From positions 240,855-304,854 of the forward strand of contig CBDCTW010000023.1 in the NCBI GenBank assembly GCA_965222425.1: DNA of 64,000 nucleotides, in the 5' to 3' direction. A program made the position numbers and the translations under genes. Shown piece after piece: positions 46,169-55,899 of this stretch; within the stretch, counting starts at the first letter, position 1; the number at the start of each line of letters is the position of its first letter. A model generated the notes under the pieces. The model was given only the letters and a program-made list of their open reading frames with translations. It was not told the DNA's origin and searched no databases. Origin of the DNA: CBDCNP01 sp965222425 (GTDB lineage Bacteria; Acidobacteriota; Vicinamibacteria; Marinacidobacterales; DATDRI01).

Positions 46169-46693
46169 ATGGATCTATTTGAAGCCTTGGCAAAGAAAAG
46201 AGCGTGTCGTGAATTCACCAAGGAGCCGGTTTCTCGTGAGCATTTGGAAAAGCTCGTATACGCGGCGAGCCGCGCGCCCACCGCATCCAACCGTCCTTAT
46301 CGACATTGCATCCTCGTCGATGACCAGCGGGTTGTTCGCGCGATACGGCAGATCTCGCCGTCCCTATCGGCCGACCCGCCGGTGCTGATTATCATTTTTA
46401 CCGATATGAAAGTGACATTATCCAATGTCGGGCGCGTAGGAGAACGCGCTTCTTTGGTCGACGCAGGGGCGGCGGGCGAGAACGTTCTTCTGGCGGCAAC
46501 CGCTTTGGGTCTTGGCTCGCAGTTCGCAATGATCTCTGCGATGTCCGGCATCCAGACCATATTGAGGCTCCCCGAACACTGTCGCGTCGACATCATCATC
46601 CCCGTGGGTCATCCGCCTTCGCCCCCGAAATCGGTCAAGGCGCCGAAAAAGGCAAACCTGGTCTACCACAACCAATACGGAGCATTTCTATGA
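46169..46693 (+). CDS. nitroreductase-family FMN protein
   Basis: Small nitroreductase fold protein (174 residues). The FMN-binding opening KKRACREFTKEPVSREHLEKLV and RAPTASNRPYRHCILVDD is followed by DAGAAGENVLLAATALGLGSQF and VGHPPSPP. It is FMN-dependent NAD(P)H oxidoreductase-like, cytoplasmic. The next gene overlaps its stop with ATGA, so they are translationally coupled. Substrate unknown. Confidence 0.88.
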   Translation: MDLFEALAKKRACREFTKEPVSREHLEKLVYAASRAPTASNRPYRHCILVDDQRVVRAIRQISPSLSADPPVLIIIFTDMKVTLSNVGRVGERASLVDAGAAGENVLLAATALGLGSQFAMISAMSGIQTILRLPEHCRVDIIIPVGHPPSPPKSVKAPKKANLVYHNQYGAFL

Positions 46694-46995
46694 GCGAGGA
46701 ACTCTTACCGCGGCGCGACCTCTTCCCTCTCACGACCTTTCTCGCTACAGCTGCACGAGGTGGGCTCGAGGAAGGTGTCTTCACGGCAACGTATCGTCTC
46801 GTCGATACAATTCGTCGTTTACTCGAGCTATTTCCGGAGTCACTCGAGGATCCATTTTTCCGTGAGATAGACGAATTACTGAAGAAAAGTCTCAACAAAG
46901 CTTATTTAATGTCAGAAGAGGAATATACGGTGTTCTTGGACGATCTCCTTCGTCGTTTTGCCTCGGAGGTTCTCAAGCGCAACGGCCTCGACTAG
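46690..46995 (+). CDS. small helical protein, 101 aa
   Basis: Entirely helical, acidic protein without signal peptide. The blocks ARGGLEEGVFTATYRLVDTI and MSEEEYTVFLDDLLRRFA look like a small conserved family, but I cannot name it with certainty. Coupled to the nitroreductase by a 4-base overlap, so probably a partner protein. Confidence 0.65.
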   Translation: MSEELLPRRDLFPLTTFLATAARGGLEEGVFTATYRLVDTIRRLLELFPESLEDPFFREIDELLKKSLNKAYLMSEEEYTVFLDDLLRRFASEVLKRNGLD

Positions 46996-47168
46996 GTGCC
47001 CGGGGGATGGGCGACCTCGACCAACGAGCCAGACGCCGGTCGGGACTGAGCAAGCAAAGGTAAACCTGATAAGTCCGAATTCGAGTCGTGGAGGTGCCCA
47101 TGCCGTGGCGGAGTGCACACCGTTCGCCAAGCCCGGCCACGCCAGCTAGAACCTCCGATCAGGTGACA

Positions 47169-48090
47169 ATGATCGGCACCACTCTCGCCCACTACAAGAT
47201 CACGGCCAAGCTCGGCCAGGGCGGCATGGGTGAGGTTTATCGCGACCGATCAGAAGCTCCGGCGTGAGGTGGCGCTCAAGGTGCTGCCGCCCGAGATGGC
47301 CTCGAGCCCGGAGAGGCTTGACCGTTTCCGGCGCGAAGCAAAGGCGCTTGCCGCCCTCGATCACCCGGGTATCGTCAGTGTCTTTTCCGTCGAGGAAGCC
47401 GAGAGCCCTCAGCCCGAGCGCAGCGCGGAGCGGAGCGGAGCGGAGTCGCGGAGCGAGAAGCCGTGGGGGTGGGGCCTCGCGGCCCCGTGAGAAAAATCCA
47501 TTTCTTGACGATGCAGTTGGTCGAGGGCCGCTCGCTCGACCAAGTGATTTCCGAGGGTCGGCTTCCGCTGGAAGCACTTCTCAATCATGCGATAGCCCTT
47601 GCTGACGCTTTGGCCGCGGCCCATGAGAAAGGGATCGTGCACCGGGATTTGAAACCCGCCAACATCATCATTAATGAAGGCGACGGGTGAAGGTCTTGGA
47701 CTTCGGTTTGGCGAAGATCACCGGGCCGCAAGACCAGAAACTCGCCGACTCGGAGGCGCCAACCGACGTTCAGACGCGAGAAGGCGTCGTGATGGGCACC
47801 GTTCCTTACATGTCGCCGGAGCAGCTTTCGGGCCGGACAGTCGATCTCCGAACGGACATCTTCTCACCCGGCATCCTCCTTTATGAGATGGCGGCGGGAC
47901 GGCGACCCTTCGAAGGACGATCTCCGGTCGAGCTCACGTCTTCAATCCTGAGAGACGCGCCACCACCGCTGAGTCAAGTGCGGAAAGACCTACCTGCGGA
48001 GCTCGGGCAGATCCTTTCGCGCTGCTTGGAGAAGGAAACGGCAAAACGGTATCAGAGGGCTTCGGAACTCTTGAGCGCATTGACGACGCT
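47169..48090 (+). pseudogene. Ser/Thr protein kinase, frameshifted and 3' truncated
   Basis: Hanks-type kinase domain from ATG 47169: glycine loop LGQGGMGEVYRA, VALKVLPPEMA with the ATP lysine, HRDLKPANIII, DFGLAKI, GTVPYMSPEQLSG, and the C-lobe to ELLSALTTL. Frames change at about 47240, 47490 and 47690 (one base missing at each). A GC-rich insertion at 47405-47495 adds ~30 residues between VEEAE and KIHFL. The gene then ends abruptly near 48090, where it meets another kinase gene on the opposite strand. No transmembrane or sensor part remains. Confidence 0.75.
47405..47495. repeat. GAGCG-rich dispersed repeat inside kinase
   Basis: About 90 bp composed of GAGCGCAGCGCGGAGCGG-type tandem units followed by a GTGGGGGTGGGG/GGCCTCGCGGCCCC hairpin. 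It is absent from the kinase fold at this place and is therefore an inserted repeat. Similar tracts are common as dispersed elements in high-GC genomes. It also introduces the stop that breaks the first kinase frame. Confidence 0.6.
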
Positions 48091-49106
48091 CGGCCGGGTC
48101 GGCTCCTCCTCACAAATCACCCGCGTGACCTCATCCATTCTGTAGTTCTTGAAGCGATAAGACGATGGCCCGTTAGAAGCACGTAGAGCAGTACGCCGAG
48201 CGAGTACACGTCGCTGGCGGTTGTAATCGGGTCTCCTCGCACCTGCTCCGGACTCGCAAACTCGGGAGTCATCAGCCTGGACTCGAAACGCGTCGGGTCC
48301 ATAGTGACCGCTGCAAGCTCCGGGTTGAGAAGTTTCGCAATTCCGAAGTCGAGCAGCTTGGGCTGCCCGTCTGTGGTCACCAGAATGTTGCGCGGTTTGA
48401 TATCCCGGTGGACGATCAGGCTTTGGTGCGCAAAGTGAACCGCCGAGCACACCTTCCGGAACAGCTCGAGCCATTCCACAATGGAAAGCTTGTGGGCATC
48501 ACAGTACTCATCGATGGGCTTCCCGTCGATGAGCTCCATGACGAAGTACGGGCGACCGTCTTCGGTGCTGCCACCGTTATAGAGCTTGGCAATGTGGGCG
48601 TGGTCGATACCCGCCAGGATCTGGCGTTCGTTACGGAACCGACGGACGATGTCCTCGGTGTCCATACCCTTCAGAAGAAGCTTGATCGCTACCCGTTTCT
48701 TGAACTCGTCGTCGTCGCGAACCGCGAGGTAGACGGCGCCCATTCCCCCGCGACCAAGTTCCTACACAAGACGATAGGGACCGATGGATCTCTCTTGGTT
48801 CGAGACGGGCGTGCTTCCGTCCTTGTTCAGTTCCCTTCTCGGTGAGCCGACCGTCGCGGTTTCGCCCGTTCCGCCCATGCCCATGGACCCTAGTGCGGTA
48901 CTGGGGGCGGCCTGCTCGACTCCCTCCCCCCTCTCAACCGCTAGCAATAGGGACTCCACTTCCTTAAGAAGTGAAAGGTCTTCGCCACAGGCCTTTTTCC
49001 AGAAGGCGCCTCTCTTCTCAGGCTCGCGGCCCATCGCGGCTTCGAGCAAGCTCCTCACCTGCTCCGATCGTTCCGGTTTCAATGCTTCATCTCCAAGTCG
49101 CGACAT
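48090..49106 (-). pseudogene. Ser/Thr protein kinase, in-frame TAG and truncated
   Basis: From ATG 49106: an N-terminal ~100-residue leader (EKRGAFWKKACGEDLSLLKEVESLL, typical of acidobacterial kinases), then GPYRLV, TAG at 48762-48764, ELGRGGMGAVYLA in the same frame (CAG to TAG). The kinase core continues with VAIKLLLKGM, HRDIKPRNILV, DFGIAKLL, TPEFASPEQVRG and YSLGVLLYVLLTG. A frameshift near 48160 precedes NYRMDEVTRVICEEEPTRPS. The gene is then cut at about 48090 against the other kinase, losing the C-terminal sensor/TPR part. Confidence 0.75.
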
Positions 49107-49212
49107 TTATAACACGGTTCACGTAGACTCAAGCTCCGGGGTATGTGGACAAGGGAAAAGGACGCTTGTATAGTCGGGCTTCAATCGCGGTCCAACGGCT
49201 GGCAAGGCTCAG

Positions 49213-50697
49213 GTGAACGATGAGAAGGAGGGCCAGCATGATCATCTATCAGCCTCGGCACGCGCGACCGGAAAACCCGAAGTGATCGATGCCGGAACAC
49301 TCCATTTCGCCAGCCTGACGGACGTCGCAGCCTTGATCCAATCGGAGCGAATCTCCCCCGTTGAGCTCACGCAAATCATGCTGGACCGGATCGCGGTCGT
49401 CGATCGCCGGCTCAAAAGCTATGCAACGGTGATGATCGATCACGCCTTGGCCGCCGCCGACGCGGCCGAGCAGGAGATCCAGGCGGGAAGCCACCGCGGA
49501 CCACTTCATGGTGTCCCCATTGCCGTCAAAGACCTCTACTACACGAAAGGCGTCCGCACGATGGGTGGCCTTGGCCCTCTGGCCGATTTCGTCCCGGACT
49601 ACAACGCGACGGTGGTCTTGAAGCTCGAAGAGGCCGGTGCCGTCCTGCTGGGTAAACTGAACATGACAGAAGGTGCCATGGCGGGGTATCACCCTGATTT
49701 CGACATCCCCGTCAACCCTTGGCGTGAGGACCTGTGGGCGGGCGCGTCTTCCAGCGGCTCGGGTGTCGCGACCGCTGCCGGCCTCTGCTTTGCCTCTCTC
49801 GGTTCAGACACCGGAGGATCGATCCGTTTCCCTGCGATGGCCAACGGAATCGTCGGTCTCAATCCAACGTACGGTCGGGTGAGTCGATACGGCGTTCTGA
49901 TCCTCGCGGCGTCACTAGATCACGTGGGACCGATGACGCGTCGTGTCGCCGACGCGGCCATCGTTTTGGAGGCGATCGCAGGTTTAGATCCCAACGATCC
50001 GACATCGTTGCAAGAACCGGTGCCGGACATGCTCGGAAACCTCGCCCGCGGCGTAGACGGCGTGCGCATCGGTTTCGATCGAAGTTTTGCCACCGAGGGG
50101 GTGGACCCCACCCTCGTCGCGTCGATTGACGAAGCACTCGGCCAGTTGGAGCGCCTCGGTGCGGAAATCCACGAGGTGGAGCTAACGAACTGGACAGAGG
50201 AAATTCAACAAGCGTGGTTCACGATCTGCGCTTCCGAGGCTCGCGTCGCCCACGAGGCCGATTATCCCTCCCGCGCCAACGAGTACGGAGCGAATCTTCG
50301 CGAGTTTCTCGCGCAGGGAGCAGATGTGGCCGACGCGGACTACGCGGCCGCCAGCCAGATGCGTATTGAATTCAGCGATCGCTTTCGAAGCGTGTTGTCG
50401 AAAATCGATGCCCTAGCGAGTCCGGCAGGCGGAGTACCATTCGTCTTCTCCCGGGAATCACAATACGGCGGCATGGCTATGCTCGATCAGTTGATTGAGC
50501 ACCTCCAACCGCGGTTCACTTTTCCGGCCGACTTGGCTGGCACGCCCACGCTTTCCCTTCCCTGCGGCTTCACGAGGGAGGGTCTACCGCTTACAGTTCA
50601 ATTCATGGGTAGCCGACTGAGTGAACCGATGTTGTGTCGGATCGGTCATGCCTACGAAGAAGCGACGGGGTGGCACGAGAAGCATCCCGACATGTGA
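49213..50697 (+). CDS. amidase (amidase-signature family)
   Basis: Amidase-signature hydrolase of 494 residues, cleaving amide bonds through a Ser-cisSer-Lys triad. Lysine about K106 (VPIAVKDLYY), cis-serine about S180 (GASSSGSG) and nucleophile about S203 (GSDTGGSIRFPA) are all in place. It lacks a signal peptide. Family resemblance extends to GatA and AtzF-type amidases, but no gatB/gatC genes are adjacent, so a catabolic amidase is more likely. The first 20 residues are variable, and a later start is possible. Confidence 0.9.
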   Translation: MNDEKEGQHDHLSASARATGKPEVIDAGTLHFASLTDVAALIQSERISPVELTQIMLDRIAVVDRRLKSYATVMIDHALAAADAAEQEIQAGSHRGPLHGVPIAVKDLYYTKGVRTMGGLGPLADFVPDYNATVVLKLEEAGAVLLGKLNMTEGAMAGYHPDFDIPVNPWREDLWAGASSSGSGVATAAGLCFASLGSDTGGSIRFPAMANGIVGLNPTYGRVSRYGVLILAASLDHVGPMTRRVADAAIVLEAIAGLDPNDPTSLQEPVPDMLGNLARGVDGVRIGFDRSFATEGVDPTLVASIDEALGQLERLGAEIHEVELTNWTEEIQQAWFTICASEARVAHEADYPSRANEYGANLREFLAQGADVADADYAAASQMRIEFSDRFRSVLSKIDALASPAGGVPFVFSRESQYGGMAMLDQLIEHLQPRFTFPADLAGTPTLSLPCGFTREGLPLTVQFMGSRLSEPMLCRIGHAYEEATGWHEKHPDM

Positions 50698-50742
50698 CGC
50701 CGGACGAATAACGAAGAGGATACCCTTCTATCCAGCCTGGTC

Positions 50743-51039
50743 ATGCGACGTCACAGACGACGTACTTTCGCCTTGATCGCACCACTTCCTCTGGTGTTGG
50801 GCCTATCCTGCTCGAACGAGCCCGATCCGGTCGCCATGGAACTCAGCTTCGACTTTACGAGCGGGGGCGCCCAAGCGTTCACAGCCGACTTCGCTGACTA
50901 TCCGCCTGCCGACGCGCCCATCTACGAGCTTGCCTCCGGCTACGAGCCCCTACCCGCACTGATGGCGGGTCGAGGCAGCGCGCTTTTCATCGGCGGCACG
51001 AACCGAAGCGACGATCTCTTCATGTACTGGAAACGGTAG
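50743..51039 (+). CDS. lipoprotein, truncated, 98 aa
   Basis: Signal peptide with lipobox (LVLGLSC) then a mature part AMELSFDFTSGGAQAFTADF, ending FMYWKR at a TAG. It resembles the N-terminal half of an unnamed lipoprotein family (motif ALFIGGTNRSDDLFMY), normally longer. The start of the following cupin gene lies 16 bases beyond the stop, so the rest appears deleted. Function unknown. Confidence 0.6.
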   Translation: MRRHRRRTFALIAPLPLVLGLSCSNEPDPVAMELSFDFTSGGAQAFTADFADYPPADAPIYELASGYEPLPALMAGRGSALFIGGTNRSDDLFMYWKR

Positions 51040-51625
51040 AAGAAGGGAGAATTCATGAAGAAGTTCGTGCGATTGTTGGCGCCCTCCTGGTTGCGTTCGT
51101 AGGCGTTGGACCCGTGCTGGACAGCGTTGTGTTCCCCGAGGAAGAGCCAGACGCCGTCTACTATCCCATGGAAGGCCACACCTTCCGAAGCCAGCTCAAG
51201 GGATTCACGCAACGAATCGTCAAGCGAGACGAAGGCTTGCTGTGGGTCGAGCTGACTCTGGACCCACATGCCGAGGGGCCTCCAGCGCATGTGCACACCA
51301 GTTTTGCCGAGAGATTTCACGTCTCCGAAGGAGCGATCTCTTTGCTGCTAGATGAAGAGGTGGTGCTCATCCGGACGGGAGAAGAGTCTCTCGTCCCTCC
51401 CGGTACAGTCCATAAGCCCTTCAACCCGCACGACGTCAAGGCTGTGGTTTCTGGCCCTCTCACTCGGGAATATGCTATGCCGGACAAATTTGGTGTATTC
51501 CTGGTGCAGGCATACGGTTACTTCGACGAGTCGCCGAGTAACAATCAACCGCCTCGAGCGTTACTTCAAATGTCACGATTCAGTCCAACTTACGACTCGT
51601 GGCTAGGAGGACCTCCCGTGATCCT

Positions 51626-53084
51626 GGGGATGTCCCGCCGGATGTTGAATTTGGGGTAGCGGCGGCTCCTTGGCCGGCCTAAGAATAGGTCTGCCAATAA
51701 ACCGTCTCCAGAGGGGGACAAGGAGCCACCAATGCCTAGGAAATCAAAGAAGCCAGTAAGAAAGCAAACGCACTCGCCTACGGGCAAGGTAGTTGGCCAA
51801 GTCGGTCAGATACTGCTACCGATGATAGCTGGGATCGCGGCCACGAAGGCGGATCTGACGGAATGGGTGTACGAGCAAGGACTGACAGCTCTGCACCTAC
51901 TGCTCAGAGAGGACGCCGAGGAGATCGCGGGGCTCAAGGGCAAGCACGAGAAGGAGCGAACTCATAACCACTGGGGGAGCACGAACGGAGAGCTGAGCTT
52001 CGGTGGTCGTCGCATCCAAGTGTCGCGACCTCGAGTTCGCTCGAAGTCGGGCGCGGAGGCGTCGCTTCCACACTTCGAAGCCTTCCGCGAAGAAGACCCG
52101 CTTCCAGAGCGAGTGTTGAATCAGATCTTGGTGGGCGTATCGACCCGAAATTACGAATCGAGTCTGGACAAACCCGCGGCCAAGTTGAAGTCTCGTGGCA
52201 CGAGTAAGAGTGCCGCCAGCCGTCACCTCGTGAGCCAGACGACTAAGAAGCTCGAGGAATACCTGTCTCGGCGGCTAGAGGAGTTCGAGCTTGCGGCACT
52301 GATGCTGGATGGCCTTGAGGTGGCCGGACAGACCGTCGTCGTAACTCTAGGTATCACAATAGATGGAACGAAGGTGCCCCTGGGTATATGGCTGGGCTCG
52401 ACGGAGAACTCTCGGGTGTGCACCGCGATGTTGCAGGACCTTCTCGAGCGAGGCTTGCGCGTCGATGAGTCGATTCTCTGCGTAGTGGACGGAGGCAAAG
52501 GCATCCGCAAGGCACTCGTCGACGTTTTGGGGGACCTCGCGGTCATCCAAAGGTGCCAGATCCATAAACTCCGAAATCTTCGCTCGTACCTTCCCAAGTC
52601 TCGTCACGCCTACGTGCTCCAGACGATGAGGGAAGCCTACAAGTGCAAGAGTGCCGACAAGGCGCGCAAGCGACTTCAGGCATTGGTGTCGTGGCTCGAG
52701 CGAAACGGCTACGACGAAGCTGCCGGAAGCCTTCGTGAAGGGATGGAAGAAACACTCACGGTCGTGAAGCTCGCGCCGCCCGCCTTACTTCGCCAGTCTC
52801 TTGCCACGACGAACGCCATTGAGAATCTCAACGGAACCATTCGCAGAGTATCGAGAAACGTCAAGCGTTGGAAGAGTCCTTCCATGGTTCGCCGATGGAC
52901 CGCTCTTGGCGTCGTCACCGCGCAGAAAAAGTTCCGGCGTATCAAAGGCTATCGCCATATGGGCGCTCTCGTTCACGCGCTTAGAAGCAAACAGAAATCT
53001 CTTGACAGCGATGAGTTTGCTGCCTAGAGTATTCACAGGTGCCGCCGCTACCCGACCAAATTCAACAGCGGCCGGGACATCCCC
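51626..53084 (+). mobile_element. IS256-family insertion sequence, copy 3
   Basis: 1459 bp, opposite orientation to copies 1 and 2. The 8-bp target duplication GTGATCCT is perfect at 51618-51625 and 53085-53092, which fixes the element ends exactly and shows a recent, simple insertion into the cupin gene. Confidence 0.97.
51732..53027 (+). CDS. IS256-family transposase, copy 3
   Basis: 431 residues. It differs from copy 1 at a couple of residues (TM-R-EAYK; KS-P-SMV). The DDE triad is intact, with AAGGAG 6 bases before ATG 51732. Confidence 0.95.
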   Translation: MPRKSKKPVRKQTHSPTGKVVGQVGQILLPMIAGIAATKADLTEWVYEQGLTALHLLLREDAEEIAGLKGKHEKERTHNHWGSTNGELSFGGRRIQVSRPRVRSKSGAEASLPHFEAFREEDPLPERVLNQILVGVSTRNYESSLDKPAAKLKSRGTSKSAASRHLVSQTTKKLEEYLSRRLEEFELAALMLDGLEVAGQTVVVTLGITIDGTKVPLGIWLGSTENSRVCTAMLQDLLERGLRVDESILCVVDGGKGIRKALVDVLGDLAVIQRCQIHKLRNLRSYLPKSRHAYVLQTMREAYKCKSADKARKRLQALVSWLERNGYDEAAGSLREGMEETLTVVKLAPPALLRQSLATTNAIENLNGTIRRVSRNVKRWKSPSMVRRWTALGVVTAQKKFRRIKGYRHMGALVHALRSKQKSLDSDEFAA

Positions 53085-53199
53085 GTGATCCTTCAGCGGG
53101 TGCTCTTCTGGGTCATTCGTCCAGTGGCACGTCTACTCGGTTACCGAAGTTACTATGAACGCTTCGCCCCACAAGCGGGCGGTGAGGCCTAACTCAAGC

Positions 53200-54207
53200 A
53201 TGAAACACGTTTACAACGTTAAACGCCAGCCCATCACGCGGCGAACGCTACTGAGCGGCGCCGCCGTCGGCTCCCTGGTTGCCGCAGGCACTACCCTCTT
53301 CGGCCAGGAAACGCCGCCGCCGCGGGGCAAGGGGCCACATGTGTGGCTGGATATGGACCAGAAAGAGCTCGACGACGCATACGACCAGAGCGTCTACGCA
53401 CCGAACCTACGGCAGATCATCGGTCGGTGGACCACTAATAGCGAGGCGGTCCGCGCACGTTTGGGCGCGCCGGAACGTCGAGCCTACGGTCCGACACCTA
53501 TCGAGGCATTAGACATCTATCGCACGGAACGCGCGAACAGTCCCATCAATATTTACATCCATGGCGGCGGGTGGCGCGTCAGCGTTGCAGAAATGTATGC
53601 GTTCCCGGCTGAGCTCTTCGTGCATGCCGGCGCACATTGGGTCGTGCCGGATTTCAACTGGGCCCAGGAGGTAGGCGATAGTTTGTTGCCGCTGGCCGAC
53701 CAAGTGCGTCGTGCGGTGGCGTGGGTCTACCGCAATGCCGGGAGTTTTGGTGGCGATCCGAATCGTATCTACGTTTCCGGCCACTCAGCGGGAGGGCATC
53801 TCGCCGGCGTGATCCTCACGACCGACTGGCAGAAGCTTTATGATCTGCCGCCCGATATCGTGAAGGGCGGGCTCTGCTGCAGCGGAATGTTCGATTTGGA
53901 ACCCGTACGTCTCTCGGCGCGCAGGCACTACATCAAGTTCACCGACGAGATGGTGGAGGCATTGAGTCCCCAACGTCATCTCGACAAGCTCAACGCTCCA
54001 GTGATCGTCACTTACGGTTCGCTCGAGACCCCCGAATTCCGACGCCAGTCGCGGGACTTCGCTGCTGCGCTGAAGGCGGCGGGCAAAGACGCGGAGCTTT
54101 TCATCGGCGAAGGGTACAACCACTTCGAGATCATCGAAACCCTGGGCAATCCCTACGGCATCCTGGGCCGCGCCGTGCTCGAGCAGATGGGCTTGGCGGG
54201 GTCTTGA
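53200..54207 (+). CDS. exported alpha/beta hydrolase, kynurenine formamidase-like
   Basis: Start at ATG 53200 (MKHVYNVKRQPI) gives a twin-arginine signal ITRRTLLSGAAVGSLVAAG. The oxyanion motif NIYIHGGGWR, nucleophile GHSAGGHLAG, an acid in TYGSLETPEFRRQ and histidine in GYNHFEIIE form a standard catalytic set of the HGGGW/BD-FAE branch, to which kynurenine formamidases belong. The convergent neighbour is a kynureninase-like PLP enzyme, so N-formylkynurenine hydrolysis is a reasonable idea, but the export signal makes it unusual. Confidence 0.85.
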   Translation: MKHVYNVKRQPITRRTLLSGAAVGSLVAAGTTLFGQETPPPRGKGPHVWLDMDQKELDDAYDQSVYAPNLRQIIGRWTTNSEAVRARLGAPERRAYGPTPIEALDIYRTERANSPINIYIHGGGWRVSVAEMYAFPAELFVHAGAHWVVPDFNWAQEVGDSLLPLADQVRRAVAWVYRNAGSFGGDPNRIYVSGHSAGGHLAGVILTTDWQKLYDLPPDIVKGGLCCSGMFDLEPVRLSARRHYIKFTDEMVEALSPQRHLDKLNAPVIVTYGSLETPEFRRQSRDFAAALKAAGKDAELFIGEGYNHFEIIETLGNPYGILGRAVLEQMGLAGS

Positions 54208-54238
54208 CGCTACGGGTTTGTGACAAGAGTTCCTGCGT

Positions 54239-55411
54239 CTACTCGGCCTTTACGATGAGATGCTCGATCTCCCTAAACGCGCCAATCAGAGCCTCGATGT
54301 CCTCCGGCGTATTGAAGTAGTGAAAAGCGGCCCGGATGTTGCCTTCGCGGCCGGTGATCACGATGTCTCGCTTGGCGAGCTCACCGAGTGCGGCCTGCAA
54401 ATCATGGGACGAGACGGAAACGTGCGGGCCGCGTTTCGCGGGGTCGCGCGGGGTAGTCACCAAGAATCCTTCCTCGGTGCAGCGGGCGATGAAGTGTGCG
54501 GTTAGGGTCTCGATCCACGGACCGATCTTATCGAGCCCCACTGATTTGATGAGCTCGATCCCGGCCAGACTATCGAATATGGCGGGAAAGGCCGCGGAGC
54601 CGGCCTGAAAACGCCGTGCGTCGGACGCCTCTTTGTGTCGCTCGATTTGAAAGTCGTTGAAGTCTTCCTGCCCGAACCATCCGGTCGCCGCCGGATGTAG
54701 TCGATCGAAAAGACCCTCGCGCACATAGAGGAGCGCGAGCCCCGGCGAGCCGAGCAGGTATTTGACCGTTCCGGTGACCAGCACATCGGCGCCCATCTCC
54801 TGGATGTTGATGGGCCGAGTTCCACAACATTGGTAATCATCCACCACGAACAAGATGTCGTGAGCGCGACACCGCTCGGCAACCGCCGGTAGATTCAGTC
54901 GGTGAGCGGTGTTGTAGTAGACGTGCGACACCGTCAGGAGCTGGACCTTGTCATCGAGGATATCGTCGAAGGCTTCCGGGAGCATTTCACCGTCTCGCTC
55001 GCGCGCTCGTCTCACCTCGACTCCCCGAGCGGCGTGGGCCAACCACAGGTAGACGACCGACGGGAAGCTGAAGTCATCGAACGCCACCGCCGGACGTTCG
55101 CGCCAGGCGAAACAAGACGCCACCGTGCCCATCGCAACGGACACCGAGGGAACAATCGCGATCTCGTGCATCTTCGCACCGATCATGTCTGCAAACGATG
55201 CCCGGAGCTCCTCGTGTTTTGCGGCCCAAGCGGCCCATGGGGCCCCCTCTCGGTTCCATGCGTCCATGTACTCCTGCATCGACTTCATTCCGTTGCGGCT
55301 GAGCGCACTTCGTGAGTTGTTGGCCAGATGGACCTTGTGCTCCAAGATCGGGAACTCTTTCCGGAACGTGATGACTTCCTGGGGTGCTGTGACTAAAGCG
55401 CTATTTGGCAT
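54239..55411 (-). CDS. kynureninase-like / class V aminotransferase-fold PLP enzyme
   Basis: PLP enzyme of 390 residues. The PLP lysine is in VTGTVKYLLGSPG, the cofactor-binding aspartate in LFVVDDYQCCGTRPI, and the substrate-binding region in FHYFNTPEDIEAL. It starts MPNSALVTAPQEVITFRKEF. It could be a kynureninase, selenocysteine lyase-like or isopenicillin-N-epimerase-like enzyme. Proximity to the formamidase-like hydrolase favours tryptophan catabolism, but no other kynurenine-pathway gene is visible. Cytoplasmic. Confidence 0.75.
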   Translation of the reverse strand: MPNSALVTAPQEVITFRKEFPILEHKVHLANNSRSALSRNGMKSMQEYMDAWNREGAPWAAWAAKHEELRASFADMIGAKMHEIAIVPSVSVAMGTVASCFAWRERPAVAFDDFSFPSVVYLWLAHAARGVEVRRARERDGEMLPEAFDDILDDKVQLLTVSHVYYNTAHRLNLPAVAERCRAHDILFVVDDYQCCGTRPINIQEMGADVLVTGTVKYLLGSPGLALLYVREGLFDRLHPAATGWFGQEDFNDFQIERHKEASDARRFQAGSAAFPAIFDSLAGIELIKSVGLDKIGPWIETLTAHFIARCTEEGFLVTTPRDPAKRGPHVSVSSHDLQAALGELAKRDIVITGREGNIRAAFHYFNTPEDIEALIGAFREIEHLIVKAE

Positions 55412-55899
55412 TTACTCTCCTCGGAATCGTCCAACAACGTTGTCCCCGGCATTTTAGACCAAGGTGGGAAGCTGACCAAGGCCTTTGCCTATGGTAGCCG
55501 GGATCACCGCGTCAGGAGGCCGGCGCCCTTCACCGGCAAAAATTGCGCCAAGTCAATCAACATGAGCGTCGCATTCGCGTTTATCTTGGATTCGGGCGGT
55601 TTGATCGCGAGGCGACGACACGGTTGAACCACGGCTCGCTCAGCGAGCCGAGCAGGGGGTCCCGCCTGATGAACTGGTGGACTACGCCGACGGCCTCCTT
55701 CGCTCATGGAAGGCAATCCGACCCGCTCGCTCTACTCTGGAGCGACTTGTCCGAGGCGTCTCAGTCGTAAACTCGCTACGGAGAGACTTTCCTCGCGAGG
55801 CCCAAACATGCTTCTGTGACGTGGCGATCGCATTGCGTCCGTGCCCGACAACGGCGCGTCGCGACAGGCCCCGGATCGATAATGACGAGGGACACCGCG
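55412..55899. other. no gene recognised, about 490 bp
   Basis: Contains only frame shadows. It may hold worn parts of the PD40-repeat gene whose clear remnant begins at 55900, but no motif is readable with confidence. Confidence 0.4.

Larger units (their letters stand above)
51055..53192 (+). pseudogene. exported cupin-domain protein split by IS256 copy 3
   Basis: ATG 51055 begins MKKFVR, then one missing base near 51075 hides the hydrophobic signal/anchor IVGALLVAFVGVGPVL. The cupin core follows: LWVELTLDPHAEGPPAHVHT (metal histidines), FAERFHVSEGAISLLL and VPPGTVHKPFN. At 51625 the IS begins. Removing it and one TSD copy joins VIL to QRVLFWVIRPVARLLGYRS, ending at TAA 53190. So the insertion separates the last ~33 codons, including a hydrophobic tail. 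Function of the intact protein is unknown. Confidence 0.85.
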
